A stretch of 64,000 nucleotides of DNA from Verrucomicrobiales bacterium. GTDB taxonomy: Bacteria; Verrucomicrobiota; Verrucomicrobiia; Verrucomicrobiales; DEV007. Below the pieces are notes generated by a model that did no database searches, was not told where the DNA came from, and saw only the letters and a program-made list of their open reading frames with translations. Within the stretch, counting starts at the first letter, position 1. Each line of letters starts with the position of its first letter. The position numbers and the translations under genes are program-made. Below, one piece after another: positions 34,306-42,959 of the stretch. The stretch lies in NCBI GenBank assembly GCA_029212615.1, contig JARGPJ010000001.1, positions 310,001-374,000 of the forward strand, written 5' to 3'.

Positions 34306-34914
34306 TTAAAGTCCAAACAGGATCGAATCAGATACCTTGGAACCGAATACGGTAAATCCGAAGAAAGAAATCGTGGTGCCGTCGTCGATGGCTCCCTCTC
34401 CAACTCCCGTAAAAGAACTGGAAGGAAGGAACTGCCCACTTCGATTAAGTGCGCCCTGGAAGGCGGAGCTGAGTGCTGCCGTTCCGGCTCCATCCGAAGC
34501 CGTACCGACCGCAAAAACCGCTCCCGAAACAGAATCCACATTCCCCAACGTCGACCCGGTGTAGGAAACACCCTCCACAAACCAGATATTGGTAGTCGAA
34601 CCAAATCCACCGATCGCAAGGTTACCCGAGTTAATTCCAGGCGTGGTGATAGTGGTGATCGGAACACCGAAGACGTCATAAATGACAGTTTCGGTAGCGT
34701 CAGTGGCAATCTCCTGAGATCCTGCAAAATTGTTGGCCACCGTAAAGCGGAAAAGACCAATCGCATTAGGACCTGAAGCAGACGCGGAATAAACACCATC
34801 GTCTCCGTTCTCACCAAAGAAGGTGTTATTACTAAACGGTCCGCCAATCCAAGCGTGTGCCGAAAACGATGGCAGAAGGACAAGAGCGCAGAAGAGAGCG
34901 AAGAGCTGTTTCAT
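34306..34914 (-). CDS. Secreted beta-rich protein of unknown function
   Basis: The protein has 202 residues. Signal peptide: MKQLFALFCALVLLPSFSAHA, then AWIGGPFSNNTFFGENGDDG. The mature chain is Gly/Ser/Thr-rich and beta-patterned (ATETVIYDVFGVPITTITT, GFGSTTNIWFVEG), with a final FGFTVFGSK. It has no PEP-CTERM tail, transmembrane segment or Cys. I recognise the WIGGPFSNN start as a style found in verrucomicrobial secreted proteins but know no function. A perfect GGACTTTAAAGTCC dyad (34301-34314) covers its stop codon. It is likely co-transcribed with the pseudopilin-like gene that follows. Confidence 0.6.
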   Translation of the reverse strand: MKQLFALFCALVLLPSFSAHAWIGGPFSNNTFFGENGDDGVYSASASGPNAIGLFRFTVANNFAGSQEIATDATETVIYDVFGVPITTITTPGINSGNLAIGGFGSTTNIWFVEGVSYTGSTLGNVDSVSGAVFAVGTASDGAGTAALSSAFQGALNRSGQFLPSSSFTGVGEGAIDDGTTISFFGFTVFGSKVSDSILFGL

Positions 34915-35023
34915 GATTACAAGTGTTTAGGTAATATTGAGTCGGTTTACCGCGTCTAAGCAAGTAGGAAATTTAAAAAAATGCCCCTTCCTTTTTCCTC
35001 GTAAAGTTCAGAGAACGACCAGA

Positions 35024-36526
35024 TTAAAGAGAATTCAGGGCCACCGTAAAGCGATTCAGCAAATCGTCCGGATCTTCCAAACCGATCCACACCCTGAGGA
35101 GATGGCGCCCCGCACCTCTCGCCGCGGCCCACTCCAGTTCTCCGTAATGGGCGAGCAAGGTGTAGGGACAGATTAGACTGAAATCAGTTCCCAGACTGGG
35201 CCCCTTGGAAATCTCGAGAACGTCGTAGAACTTTTTCGCGGCTTCCTCTCCTCCCTTGAGAACAAAGGAAATGAGTGCGCCATACCCTCCATCAGGCTTT
35301 CGAAGCTGATCATACCGCTCACGGCACTGGGTCGATGGATGCCAGAGGCTCTCTATTTCAGGTCGGTTCGAAAGCATACCGAAGACCGCTTCGGCAATTT
35401 CATTGGTTGCCCGGACCCGCTCTTCATAATGGCGCGAGTTGAATTCGAGAACAATTGCGTCACGGACAAAGAGCGGGCTCGCCGACTCCTCCGAAGGTAA
35501 TGCCTCTTTCATCATTTCGTAACCAGTAGTGCCCGACTTCAGCACCACGGCTCCCGCCGCGACATCGCCCGCTCCGGAAAAAATTTTGGTAAGGCTGGTC
35601 GTCACGACATCTGCGAAGCGAAAAGGATCCACGTTCACCGATGTGGCAATCGTATCATCAACCACGAGAGGGATGCCATGCTCTTTCAAAAGCGGCGAAA
35701 TGCCGGCAAGATCAGCAGTCCTGAGCAGAGGATTGCTGGGAAGCTCCGTGAAAACGGCGCTGGCAGCGTTTCCAGCGCCCAGCCATTCACGGGTCTCTGC
35801 GACTCCCCCGCTCTCCGTCACCGAAAGGTCGACTACTCCCCCTCCGAACTGTTCCTGCAGCTTAAAGGAATCCAGGTAGGGAAATTCAATTTGCAAAGTC
35901 GGAGCGTCATCGCCGGCAGCGGCAATGACCCGGTGAACCGCCGCAACCGCCGCCATCCCGGAAGAAAACAGAAACACATCACTGCCCTCTACTCCGGGGT
36001 AGAACGAGGCAATTCTTTCCCGAATCACCGCTGAAGCTTCATGCCCTGCTTTGACGACCGCTTCATCGACGGGCTCATCCATGAGCGCGGACTCCGCCTC
36101 CCGGCTGCTGACGATTTCCCCGCTGTGCTGCCAGTATTTCCACGCAGCGCCGTAATATTCTTCGCTGAGGAGAACCACCGTGAGCCCCTCCCATCCATAG
36201 GACTCGAGTCGACAACTCGCTCCCGACCGCCTTTTCACATACTCAGCACAGCGCCATGCCGCGGCAAGAGAAGGAAAAACAAGCGCCACTTCATTCTTTT
36301 TAGCAAACTCCTCCTGCGCCGCGTAAAAAAGCTCATCGACAAAAGGATGAGGTACAAATCGGGGGTAACCGCACTCAAAAGTATCAACGACAGCAGGATC
36401 CCCCTCTTCGTATCCAATGACATGCTCCCACCTGGGAAGGCACACCGACACGGCATGATCACTCTCCGGAAGGGCCTTTCCCAGATCGCTCTCTTTGCAA
36501 AACGGCTGTGTGTAAGCGTCTCTCAT
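35024..36526 (-). CDS. Cystathionine gamma-synthase-like PLP enzyme with N-terminal extension
   Basis: The 500-residue protein belongs to the Cys/Met-metabolism PLP family, larger than the usual 380-400. The first 150 or so residues form an extra domain with HAVSVCLPRWEHVIGYEEG, which I associate with fungal-type cystathionine gamma-synthases (STR2/MET-7-like). The catalytic domain follows: FSSGMAAVAAVH, the aspartate-containing LVVDDTIATS, and the PLP lysine in TTSLTKIFSGAGD. Family members join an activated homoserine with cysteine to make cystathionine for methionine. The exact acyl group (acetyl, succinyl or phospho) is not readable. Its start is 11 bp after the stop of the next trans-sulfuration gene, so it is the second gene of an operon. 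Confidence 0.82.
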   Translation of the reverse strand: MRDAYTQPFCKESDLGKALPESDHAVSVCLPRWEHVIGYEEGDPAVVDTFECGYPRFVPHPFVDELFYAAQEEFAKKNEVALVFPSLAAAWRCAEYVKRRSGASCRLESYGWEGLTVVLLSEEYYGAAWKYWQHSGEIVSSREAESALMDEPVDEAVVKAGHEASAVIRERIASFYPGVEGSDVFLFSSGMAAVAAVHRVIAAAGDDAPTLQIEFPYLDSFKLQEQFGGGVVDLSVTESGGVAETREWLGAGNAASAVFTELPSNPLLRTADLAGISPLLKEHGIPLVVDDTIATSVNVDPFRFADVVTTSLTKIFSGAGDVAAGAVVLKSGTTGYEMMKEALPSEESASPLFVRDAIVLEFNSRHYEERVRATNEIAEAVFGMLSNRPEIESLWHPSTQCRERYDQLRKPDGGYGALISFVLKGGEEAAKKFYDVLEISKGPSLGTDFSLICPYTLLAHYGELEWAAARGAGRHLLRVWIGLEDPDDLLNRFTVALNSL

Positions 36527-36537
36527 CTCAGTCGCAT

Positions 36538-37686
36538 CTACGCCTCCAGCGCCCGGGCAACATCGCTGATTAAGTCATCAATCGACTCAATCCCCACCGA
36601 AAATCTAACGAGCGAATCCGTGATCCCCACCGACTCGCGCGTCTCTTTCGGCACGCTCGCATGAGTCATTGATGCAGGATGGCAGGATAACGACTCGACT
36701 CCGCCCAGACTCTCCGCTTTCGGAAAATAGCGGAGATTCTCCACAAATCGAAGCGTGTCCTCCAGATTTCGCCCCAAATCCACGGTGACGATCCCCGACC
36801 CTCCGCTCATCTGGCGTTTCGCGAGTTCGTATTGAGGATGAGAGGGTAAAAAAGGATACCTCACCATCTTCGCATCCGTCTCAGCTTCCAGATACTGAGC
36901 GAGTGCAAGGGCATTTGCGCTGTGTCGCTCCATTCGCAAGGCCTCAGTCTTCGCTCCGCGCATCGTAAGCCAGCAATCCATCGGCGCGGGCTGAAGCCCC
37001 AGCGCCTTCTGAGCAAACACCATCTTTTCACTCCAGGACTCATCATTCGTACAGACAGCTCCCACGAGCGCATCGGAATGCCCGTTGGTGTATTTTGTCA
37101 GGGAAACGAGTGAAAGATCAGCACCCCACTCAATAGGGCGTTGCAAATAGCTGCTCGCGAAGGTGTTATCAACGATCAATGGCGCTCCCGCGGCGTGAGC
37201 AGAGGACGCGACTGCTGCGATATCGATGATTTTTAAATTTGGATTCGTCGGCGATTCGATCCAGACAAGAGCAGGCTGATGGGACGCCAATACTTCAAGC
37301 GATTCGGGGCGGGTAAAATCGAGATAGCGAATCTCAACCCCGAACTTCGCGAAAACTTGAGCAAAGAGGCGAAACGTGCAGCCGTAGATATTCTCCTCAG
37401 CAACCACAACATCCCCGCTCTTCAATGTCGAAACGACAGCCGTGATGGCTGAAACCCCGCTGCCAAAACAAGTCGCAAACTTCGCTCCCTCCAGACTCGC
37501 AATGGTACGGTCAAGCAGGGTGAAATTCGGATTTCCTGAACGCGTGTAGTCAAATCCGTTCGGGTTGCCGTATTCAAAGGTGGAGGTGAGCCAGACAGGC
37601 GGCGTCACTGCTCCGGTCTCACCGACAAAATCCCGTCCCTGATGAATGGCCCGTGTTTCGAACCCCTCCTGCTCTTTTTTACTCAT
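36538..37686 (-). CDS. metB: Trans-sulfuration PLP enzyme (MetB/MetC family)
   Basis: The 382-residue protein has a normal length for cystathionine gamma-synthase or beta/gamma-lyase, soluble tetramers. Family motifs: YTRSGNPNFTLLD, CFGSGVSAIT, ESPTNPNL, VDNTFASSYLQRP, the PLP lysine K198 in SLTKYTNGHSD, and GGVESLSCHPASMTHAS near the end. Synthase and lyase cannot be separated safely by eye, so the gene symbol is provisional. Together with the neighbouring extended homologue it could run trans-sulfuration in one or both directions. A perfect 10-bp inverted repeat sits 11 bp before its ATG. metH at 15.8 kb would complete methionine synthesis. Confidence 0.88.
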   Translation of the reverse strand: MSKKEQEGFETRAIHQGRDFVGETGAVTPPVWLTSTFEYGNPNGFDYTRSGNPNFTLLDRTIASLEGAKFATCFGSGVSAITAVVSTLKSGDVVVAEENIYGCTFRLFAQVFAKFGVEIRYLDFTRPESLEVLASHQPALVWIESPTNPNLKIIDIAAVASSAHAAGAPLIVDNTFASSYLQRPIEWGADLSLVSLTKYTNGHSDALVGAVCTNDESWSEKMVFAQKALGLQPAPMDCWLTMRGAKTEALRMERHSANALALAQYLEAETDAKMVRYPFLPSHPQYELAKRQMSGGSGIVTVDLGRNLEDTLRFVENLRYFPKAESLGGVESLSCHPASMTHASVPKETRESVGITDSLVRFSVGIESIDDLISDVARALEA

Positions 37687-37697
37687 GTTTATCGAAT

Positions 37698-37730
37698 CAA
37701 CAGGGTTAGATCACACAGTCAACCCTGTTG
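37698..37730 (-). promoter_or_regulatory. 10-bp inverted repeat before the trans-sulfuration operon
   Basis: CAACAGGGTT (37698-37707) and AACCCTGTTG (37721-37730) are exact complements separated by 13 bp, ending 11 bp before the operon's ATG. On the coding strand TTGACT lies within it and could be a -35 box. The dyad is therefore either a repressor operator over the promoter or a leader hairpin. It does not match a SAM riboswitch that I know. Confidence 0.6.
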
Positions 37731-37802
37731 AGTGTCATGATTTCACCCTCCTCCGAGATAAACACTTGCTGAAAGGCCTCACTTTTTGCCACCTTCCCTC
37801 CC

Positions 37803-38297
37803 GTGAATTTCGGTCTCATTCCTACTCCCCCTGAACTGTTCCGTCAGTTTGAACGCGGCGACATCAGTCGGGAGGAACTCCAGGCGACAATGGCCTTGCA
37901 CGCCCGTGGGCTCATCACAGAAATGGAAACGGAGCAAAAGAATCCGAAAACCTCCTACATCGAGAGACTGCGAAATTTCGCAGCAGCGCGCAAACTGGCC
38001 AAAAAACATGGCACAGCAAAACTCCGCGAAACGCTTGCAGCAATGGGGCGCATCGAAGGATTTCCCCCCGCTCAAATCCTCTGGAACGCCGGCCATTCTG
38101 ATGTGCCCTTACACTGCTTCTTTCGCTCTCGAATCGAACCTGTTTTTCGAATCACGCGCATGGAAATAACAGCCATGAAAGTCGAGGTCGACATCGAATA
38201 CGGACCGCACGACAAAAAGTCGACCATCCGCGAGTCACTCACTCTCCAGCGGGATGCCGCACTCAATCTCGAAATGTCCGAACGAACGAAGAGATAG
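37803..38297 (+). CDS. Hypothetical protein with two-part layout
   Basis: The 164-residue protein starts at GTG (no ATG fits). The first 70 residues are helical with TPPELFRQFERGDISREELQ, an ATMALHARGL stretch and a basic end (LRNFAAARKLAKKHG). The middle has GRIEGFPPAQILWNAGH, and the last 65 residues are beta-patterned (FRSRIEPVFRITRMEI, then VEVDIEYGPHDKKSTI). No membrane segment, Cys pair or catalytic motif is visible, and I do not recognise a family. It is divergent from the trans-sulfuration operon and convergent with the DUF3037-like gene. Confidence 0.55.
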   Translation: MNFGLIPTPPELFRQFERGDISREELQATMALHARGLITEMETEQKNPKTSYIERLRNFAAARKLAKKHGTAKLRETLAAMGRIEGFPPAQILWNAGHSDVPLHCFFRSRIEPVFRITRMEITAMKVEVDIEYGPHDKKSTIRESLTLQRDAALNLEMSERTKR

Positions 38298-38316
38298 AGA
38301 AACAGCGCACTGTCAC

Positions 38317-39219
38317 CTATGACTTCAACTCGAGCTCCTGCTGCTCTTCAATCCGGGCAAACTTCAGGATCGCCTTTTCATCTTTGAATTCGAGGACCTG
38401 CACCCCGAGTTGCTCGAGGCCGTCGCAAATCTCATTCGCAGCAGCGTGGCACTCGGGATCTTCCGGCTTTTTGACGACGAAGAGAAACCCCTTCGGGAGG
38501 CTCTCAATTCGCTGGAGGCGACGAATTTTCGAAATCCACTCATCACCGCGGGTATATACCTTCGTTGGCGTCGACTGGGCGAGGTTAAGCGGCTTGATCG
38601 CTTTCTCAGGCAGTTCCGCGCCTTTCGGCGTAAAAGCGAGAGGTACCCCGACATGGTAAACATCCGTCCCCACCCATGGTGCCTCCCGATAGAGGCGGTC
38701 GAGGCGATCGGATTGAAGTAATTTCCTGAGATCACGCGTCAGCTTTTTCTCCTCGTAATCCACCGGCGTCAGATTCCAATGCTCAACATAACGCTTGTAT
38801 AACTCGTCGAGACATTGATCGATGTCATCGGTGAGACGTGTGCCCCGCGCTCCGTAAAAAAAGGTCGAAGCCTGCGACGAAGTGAGGCGACGAAAGAGCT
38901 CCATGTCGCCGGACTCAACGAAAAGGTCTGCCTGCGAAGGATGATTTTTTCCAGCCTGCCTCGCATCGTCGGCCCAGAGATTTGTCTCTATCGACAGAGC
39001 GGAGAGTTCATTCTCAAGTCGACGAATCCCGCTCTTAAAAATCGTAAGATCAAGCTCCGGAAAGCAGGCTGAAATACGTTTCGTCTTTTGTGGAGAGACC
39101 AGTCGGTAAGTGAGAAAACGGCTCTTTGCCTCCACTGCAACAAGGCCGACATTCACAAACTCACCCAACTCCCGGTAGGGACGAAATCCAATGGCGGCAA
39201 AATTGACGACTAAATTCAT
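38317..39219 (-). CDS. DUF3037-like protein paired with a HipA-like kinase
   Basis: The ATG at 39217-39219 gives 300 residues (MNLVVNFAAIGFRPYRE); the longer frame overlaps the kinase gene. The start with GEFVNVGLVAVEAKS and TYRLVS fits the DUF3037 pattern as I remember it, followed by helical RRLENELSAL and RLTSSQASTFFYGARGTRL segments. DUF3037 genes are known to sit beside HipA-like kinases, so it may be a partner, inhibitor or substrate. No enzyme motif is visible. It lies 13 bp after the kinase stop on the same strand and is likely translated from the same message. Confidence 0.65.
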   Translation of the reverse strand: MNLVVNFAAIGFRPYRELGEFVNVGLVAVEAKSRFLTYRLVSPQKTKRISACFPELDLTIFKSGIRRLENELSALSIETNLWADDARQAGKNHPSQADLFVESGDMELFRRLTSSQASTFFYGARGTRLTDDIDQCLDELYKRYVEHWNLTPVDYEEKKLTRDLRKLLQSDRLDRLYREAPWVGTDVYHVGVPLAFTPKGAELPEKAIKPLNLAQSTPTKVYTRGDEWISKIRRLQRIESLPKGFLFVVKKPEDPECHAAANEICDGLEQLGVQVLEFKDEKAILKFARIEEQQELELKS

Positions 39220-39232
39220 AGGGTGAATCGGT

Positions 39233-39949
39233 TTAACCGGGCAAAATGCCATCAGCCGGCAGGGCGGGTTTGATAAGACGGGCCTCGATCCCCTGACACG
39301 TCAATGAGGTTTCAGCATCGACCCATTCCGTTGGCATCTCTTTCCAGATGTCCCCCAGGTTGTAGATCGTAGACTCAAATTTTGTCCGCCACTTTTTGTA
39401 AAAGGCCTTTTCGATAAAGGGCCGGACATCACGAAAGGCGTGTTCCTGAATAAAGAGCGTTTCATCAAAATCCGCAGCAAGGCAGCTGTCGTGATCGATT
39501 AAAACCGGATTTTGAAGCACGGGATCCCAAAGCAAATTGGGATCGCCCCCGAGAAGATCAAGGCGCCGGTCCGGATTCCGCACCCACCAGTCAAAACAAA
39601 GGCACCGAATCCTGGTTTCCTCTTCAATCTGCCGAAGGTGCGAGGTTCTCAATTCGTCAGCAAAAGGCACCCGCTGAGAGCCGAAGGCGATACCTGCCGT
39701 GAATTGATCGGGCTCATCGATGAGCGAATACTGAGCCAGTTCCCCGGGAACGACCACGAGCTGCACCGGGGCGACCGGTAATCCACACTCCTCAGCAAGC
39801 CGACTGATAACATACTCAGTGATCCGCTGATCCGCGGTGAGGTTTGCACTTTTCACGAAATAACAGTGACCATCGTCCCCCTCACAGAAAAACGGGCCGC
39901 TCGTGCCATGTTCTGCTCTTCCATTGATGCTGACAATCGTGACCGACAT
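39233..39949 (-). CDS. HipA-like (HipA_2) kinase
   Basis: The 238-residue protein is much shorter than classic HipA (about 440). It has the ATP-binding N-lobe shape FFCEGDDGHCYFVKSA, with the K of VKSA as the likely ATP-binding lysine, and a C-lobe with WWVRNPDRRLDLLGG, DPNLLWDP and VLIDHDSCL, which match the catalytic-loop (N-x-D) and metal (DHD) positions of HipA kinases. Classic HipA phosphorylates glutamyl-tRNA synthetase and stalls growth; short HipA_2 forms have no confirmed target. No HipB antitoxin with a helix-turn-helix is beside it; the DUF3037-like gene takes that position. Confidence 0.72.
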   Translation of the reverse strand: MSVTIVSINGRAEHGTSGPFFCEGDDGHCYFVKSANLTADQRITEYVISRLAEECGLPVAPVQLVVVPGELAQYSLIDEPDQFTAGIAFGSQRVPFADELRTSHLRQIEEETRIRCLCFDWWVRNPDRRLDLLGGDPNLLWDPVLQNPVLIDHDSCLAADFDETLFIQEHAFRDVRPFIEKAFYKKWRTKFESTIYNLGDIWKEMPTEWVDAETSLTCQGIEARLIKPALPADGILPG

Positions 39950-40100
39950 ATTCGTAATTCCGAGGCGGAAAAGTTTCGATAATCGCGTCTCAGGAGGGTG
40001 TCAAAAAAGTTTAGCGCTGCGACTGACTCGTCGTTTTCAGGGAAATCCAGATCTTGCACTGCAGCATTTCACGCTGACCTTTCAGCGTATCCCCCCTCTG

Positions 40101-41321
40101 ATGCCAGCTTTTGACGCCGAACAACTCCGATCCGACTTCCCCATTCTCACCACCGAAGTGGCAGGCAAACCTCTGGCCTATCTCGACAACGGGGCAACCT
40201 CTCAGAAGCCAAAGTGCGTCATCGACCTGATCGACCGTTTCTACGCGGAGGGAAATGCGAATATCCACCGCGGCGTTCACTTTCTGAGTCGAACCGCGAC
40301 GGAAGCCTACGAAGAGGCCCGCCGCTCGATCAAAGCCTCCCTCAATACTCCGGATTCTCACGAACTCGTCTTCCTGCGCGGGGCCACGGAAGGTATCAAC
40401 CTGGTCACGAACGGCCTCGAAGCGCAGCTTCAGGAAGGCGACGAGATTGTTCTCACAATCATGGAGCATCACGCGAACTTTGTCCCATGGCAGGTTCTCG
40501 CGAAGCGGAAAGGCCTCAAACTGCATTTCGTCGGCATCCACGATGACGGATCACTCGACCTCGACGCATGGAAAGCTGCCTTCAATCCCCGCACCCGCAT
40601 CGCGGCTTTCACTCATATTTCGAATGTTCTCGGGACAATCAACCCGGTCACAGAAATGACTGCCTTTGCTCATGAACATGGCGCACAAGTTCTTGTCGAT
40701 GGAGCGCAGGCCCTTCCCCACGGTCCCGCCGACCTCACCGCAATCGGTGCGGATTTCTATGTGTTTTCCGGTCACAAGGTCTTCGCCCCTGACGGAATCG
40801 GCGTACTTGTCGGGTCAAAAGAAGCTCTCAACAGCTTCCGCCCCTACCAGACCGGCGGCGACATGATCGATCGAGTCTCGATTGATGGAACCACGTTCCG
40901 GGACGCCCCGGAACGCTTTGAAGCAGGAACCCCGAACATCTCGGGAGCACTGGGATTGGCCGAAGCCTTTCGCTACCTGGGTGAGATCGACTGGAGTGCC
41001 GCCGCGAAACACGAAGGCCATCTTGCCGATCTCGCAACGCAGGAATTAAAGGCCCTGGGCAACGTCCGCTTTTTCGGGACGGCGGAAAACAAAACCGCAA
41101 TTGTCTCCTTTCTCTATGACCTCGCCCACCCGCACGACGTCGCAACCATTCTTGATACAGAAGGCGTTGCGGTGAGGGACGGCCATCACTGCGCTCAACC
41201 GCTCATGGACTACCTCGAAGTCTCGGCGACAGTTCGTGCCTCCTTTGCCTTTTACAACAATGAAGCCGACGTCGACGCCTTCATGCGCGGCATGCACAAA
41301 GCGAAACGCTTTTTCGGCTGA
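40101..41321 (+). CDS. sufS: Cysteine desulfurase of the SufS type
   Basis: SufS takes sulfur from cysteine as a persulfide for Fe-S cluster assembly. From the ATG at 40101 the protein has 406 residues, the same as E. coli SufS; the open frame extends upstream of the natural start. Motifs: PLAYLDNGATSQKP (30s), NANIHRGVHFLS, the PLP lysine K226 in FSGHKVFAPDGIG, and the active-site C364 in RDGHHCAQPLM. Both catalytic positions carry the E. coli numbers. No SufE, SufU, SufB or SufC gene is adjacent, so the rest of the machinery is elsewhere. It also connects to the sulfur theme of the window. Confidence 0.95.
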   Translation: MPAFDAEQLRSDFPILTTEVAGKPLAYLDNGATSQKPKCVIDLIDRFYAEGNANIHRGVHFLSRTATEAYEEARRSIKASLNTPDSHELVFLRGATEGINLVTNGLEAQLQEGDEIVLTIMEHHANFVPWQVLAKRKGLKLHFVGIHDDGSLDLDAWKAAFNPRTRIAAFTHISNVLGTINPVTEMTAFAHEHGAQVLVDGAQALPHGPADLTAIGADFYVFSGHKVFAPDGIGVLVGSKEALNSFRPYQTGGDMIDRVSIDGTTFRDAPERFEAGTPNISGALGLAEAFRYLGEIDWSAAAKHEGHLADLATQELKALGNVRFFGTAENKTAIVSFLYDLAHPHDVATILDTEGVAVRDGHHCAQPLMDYLEVSATVRASFAFYNNEADVDAFMRGMHKAKRFFG

Positions 41322-41393
41322 GGCCGATGCGTTGATTTGCTTGCTTTCAAAGGCCTTCGTGGCTAGATAGCGGACTTCAAAATTTGAAAAGGA

Positions 41394-42278
41394 ATGAGTG
41401 ATGCCCCCCTCCAAATCTTAATCGACGGTGAATTTTTTCCGGAAGGAGAAGCGAAAGTCTCAGTTTTTGACCATGGCCTTCTCTATGGTGACGGCGTTTT
41501 TGAGGGGATCCGCTTTTACAACGACCGTGTTTTCCGCCTCGAACAGCACATCGACCGGATCTTTGACTCAGCGAAAGCGATCCACCTCGAAATTCCCGCC
41601 ACTCGCGAGGAATTGTCGGAAATGGTGATCTCCACGATCCGCAAAAACGACCTTCATGATGGCTATGTCCGCCTCATCATTACACGCGGCGTCGGCGGCC
41701 TCGGCCTCAGCCCCTACCGGTGCGAAAAGGCTTCGATCATCGTCATCGCTTCCACGATCTCCCTTTATCCTGAGGAAAAATACGAAAAAGGGCTCATTCT
41801 CTCGACCTGCGCGACGCGCCGCCCCACGCACGACTCCCTTTCCCCTGCCGTTAAATCGCTGAATTATCTCAGTAATGTCATGGCCAAGGTCGAAGCGATC
41901 GCCTCGGGAGCTGAGGAAGGTGTCATGCTCAATACCGAAGGGTATGTCGCCGAATGCACAGGCGATAATATCTTCATCGTCAAGGAAGGTATCATCTACA
42001 CCCCCACTGTGGCCTCAGGTTCTCTCTACGGAATCACCCGGCGCGTCGTGATCGAGCTCGCTCTCGAAGCAGGGTACGAGCTGAAAGAGGTCCAGATGAC
42101 CCGCTATGATCTCTATACGGCGGACGAGCTCTTTCTCACCGGAACGGCCGCGGAAGTAGTGCCCGTCGCCGAATATGACAAACGGGTGATCGGAGAGGGT
42201 GAGCCCGGCCCGGTCACTAAAAAACTCATCGCCGCTTTTCGAGAACTTGTGGAATCTACGGGGACACCGATTTACTAA
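41394..42278 (+). CDS. ilvE: Branched-chain amino acid aminotransferase
   Basis: This 294-residue class IV (fold-type IV) PLP enzyme catalyses the last transamination to Leu, Ile and Val. The start SDAPLQILIDGEFFPEGEAKVSVFDHG is typical, with LYGDGVFEGIRFYNDRVF after it. The PLP lysine is K154 in AVKSLNYLSNVMAK. GYVAECTGDNIFIVK and FLTGTAAEVVPV are the further family motifs. D-amino-acid transaminase and aminodeoxychorismate lyase share the fold, but the length, EGIRFY and TGTAAEV fit IlvE best. It stands alone between sufS and mcsA. Confidence 0.9.
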   Translation: MSDAPLQILIDGEFFPEGEAKVSVFDHGLLYGDGVFEGIRFYNDRVFRLEQHIDRIFDSAKAIHLEIPATREELSEMVISTIRKNDLHDGYVRLIITRGVGGLGLSPYRCEKASIIVIASTISLYPEEKYEKGLILSTCATRRPTHDSLSPAVKSLNYLSNVMAKVEAIASGAEEGVMLNTEGYVAECTGDNIFIVKEGIIYTPTVASGSLYGITRRVVIELALEAGYELKEVQMTRYDLYTADELFLTGTAAEVVPVAEYDKRVIGEGEPGPVTKKLIAAFRELVESTGTPIY

Positions 42279-42355
42279 TCGAAATTCCTATCGTAGATTC
42301 TCTGCTGTAGGGTTTTCGATCTGCTGACAATGGCGGCGAAAATCTTCTCCTTGAG

Positions 42356-42898
42356 ATGAATTGCGACGTCTGCCAGAAAGAAAAAGCGACAGTATTTTTT
42401 AGCCAGGTTGTGGATGGAAATCTGCAAAAGGTGAATCTTTGCAAGTGCTGTGCTGATGACAAAGGGGTGACCGACCCGACTGGCTTCGCCCTCGCTGATA
42501 TGCTCGAAGGCATGGGAGAGGAAACCGCAACAGAAACTGCTGTCGCGACCGACGAACTTTCCTGCCCGAGCTGCGGTTTCTCACAGACGGACTTTAAGAA
42601 AACCGGTCGTTTCGGCTGTGCGGACTGCTACCACGTCTTTGATGAAGGGCTCGACGGCCTGCTCGAAGCGATGCACAAGCACACCCAGCATCGCGGTAAA
42701 GTACCCTCCACCTTTCCGGACCTTCCCGAAGCCGAAATCAATCCTCTTCCCGAAGAGCCGATGGCACCGAGCCCGCTGGATAAATTGAGCGAATTGAAGG
42801 TCTCGCTGTCTAAATCTGTCGAAGACGAAGATTACGAAGAAGCCGCACGACTAAGGGATCAAATCTCCCAGCTTGAGTCTCAGATGGGCGATTCCTAA
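42356..42898 (+). CDS. mcsA: McsA-type zinc protein with UVR motif
   Basis: The 180-residue protein has the McsA layout. A first zinc finger uses C3/C6 and the NLCKCC cysteines at 29-32; a second uses SCPSC and CADC in the middle. A C-terminal UVR motif (about 140-175: LSELKVSLSKSVEDEDYEEAARLRDQI) resembles that of UvrB/UvrC and ClpC and can bind ClpC. In Bacillus McsA is the activator and adaptor of the arginine kinase McsB. It is the first gene of the mcsA-mcsB-clpC set, with about 60 bp to mcsB. No CtsR repressor gene is present next to it. Confidence 0.85.
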   Translation: MNCDVCQKEKATVFFSQVVDGNLQKVNLCKCCADDKGVTDPTGFALADMLEGMGEETATETAVATDELSCPSCGFSQTDFKKTGRFGCADCYHVFDEGLDGLLEAMHKHTQHRGKVPSTFPDLPEAEINPLPEEPMAPSPLDKLSELKVSLSKSVEDEDYEEAARLRDQISQLESQMGDS

Positions 42899-42959
42899 TC
42901 AATTTAATCCGAGCTGGCATTCTGTATGCTGTCTCAAACCCTTAGAAACTGTTGTGTCG

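Noticed and set aside
34301-34314. Perfect palindrome GGACTTTAAAGTCC
   Set aside because: It overlaps a stop codon and lacks a loop and T tract. A 14-bp palindrome alone is weak evidence for a site.
37684-37800. SAM riboswitch upstream of the trans-sulfuration operon
   Set aside because: Only a single hairpin is present and the leader is too short for the SAM-I type. The dyad is reported instead without a class.
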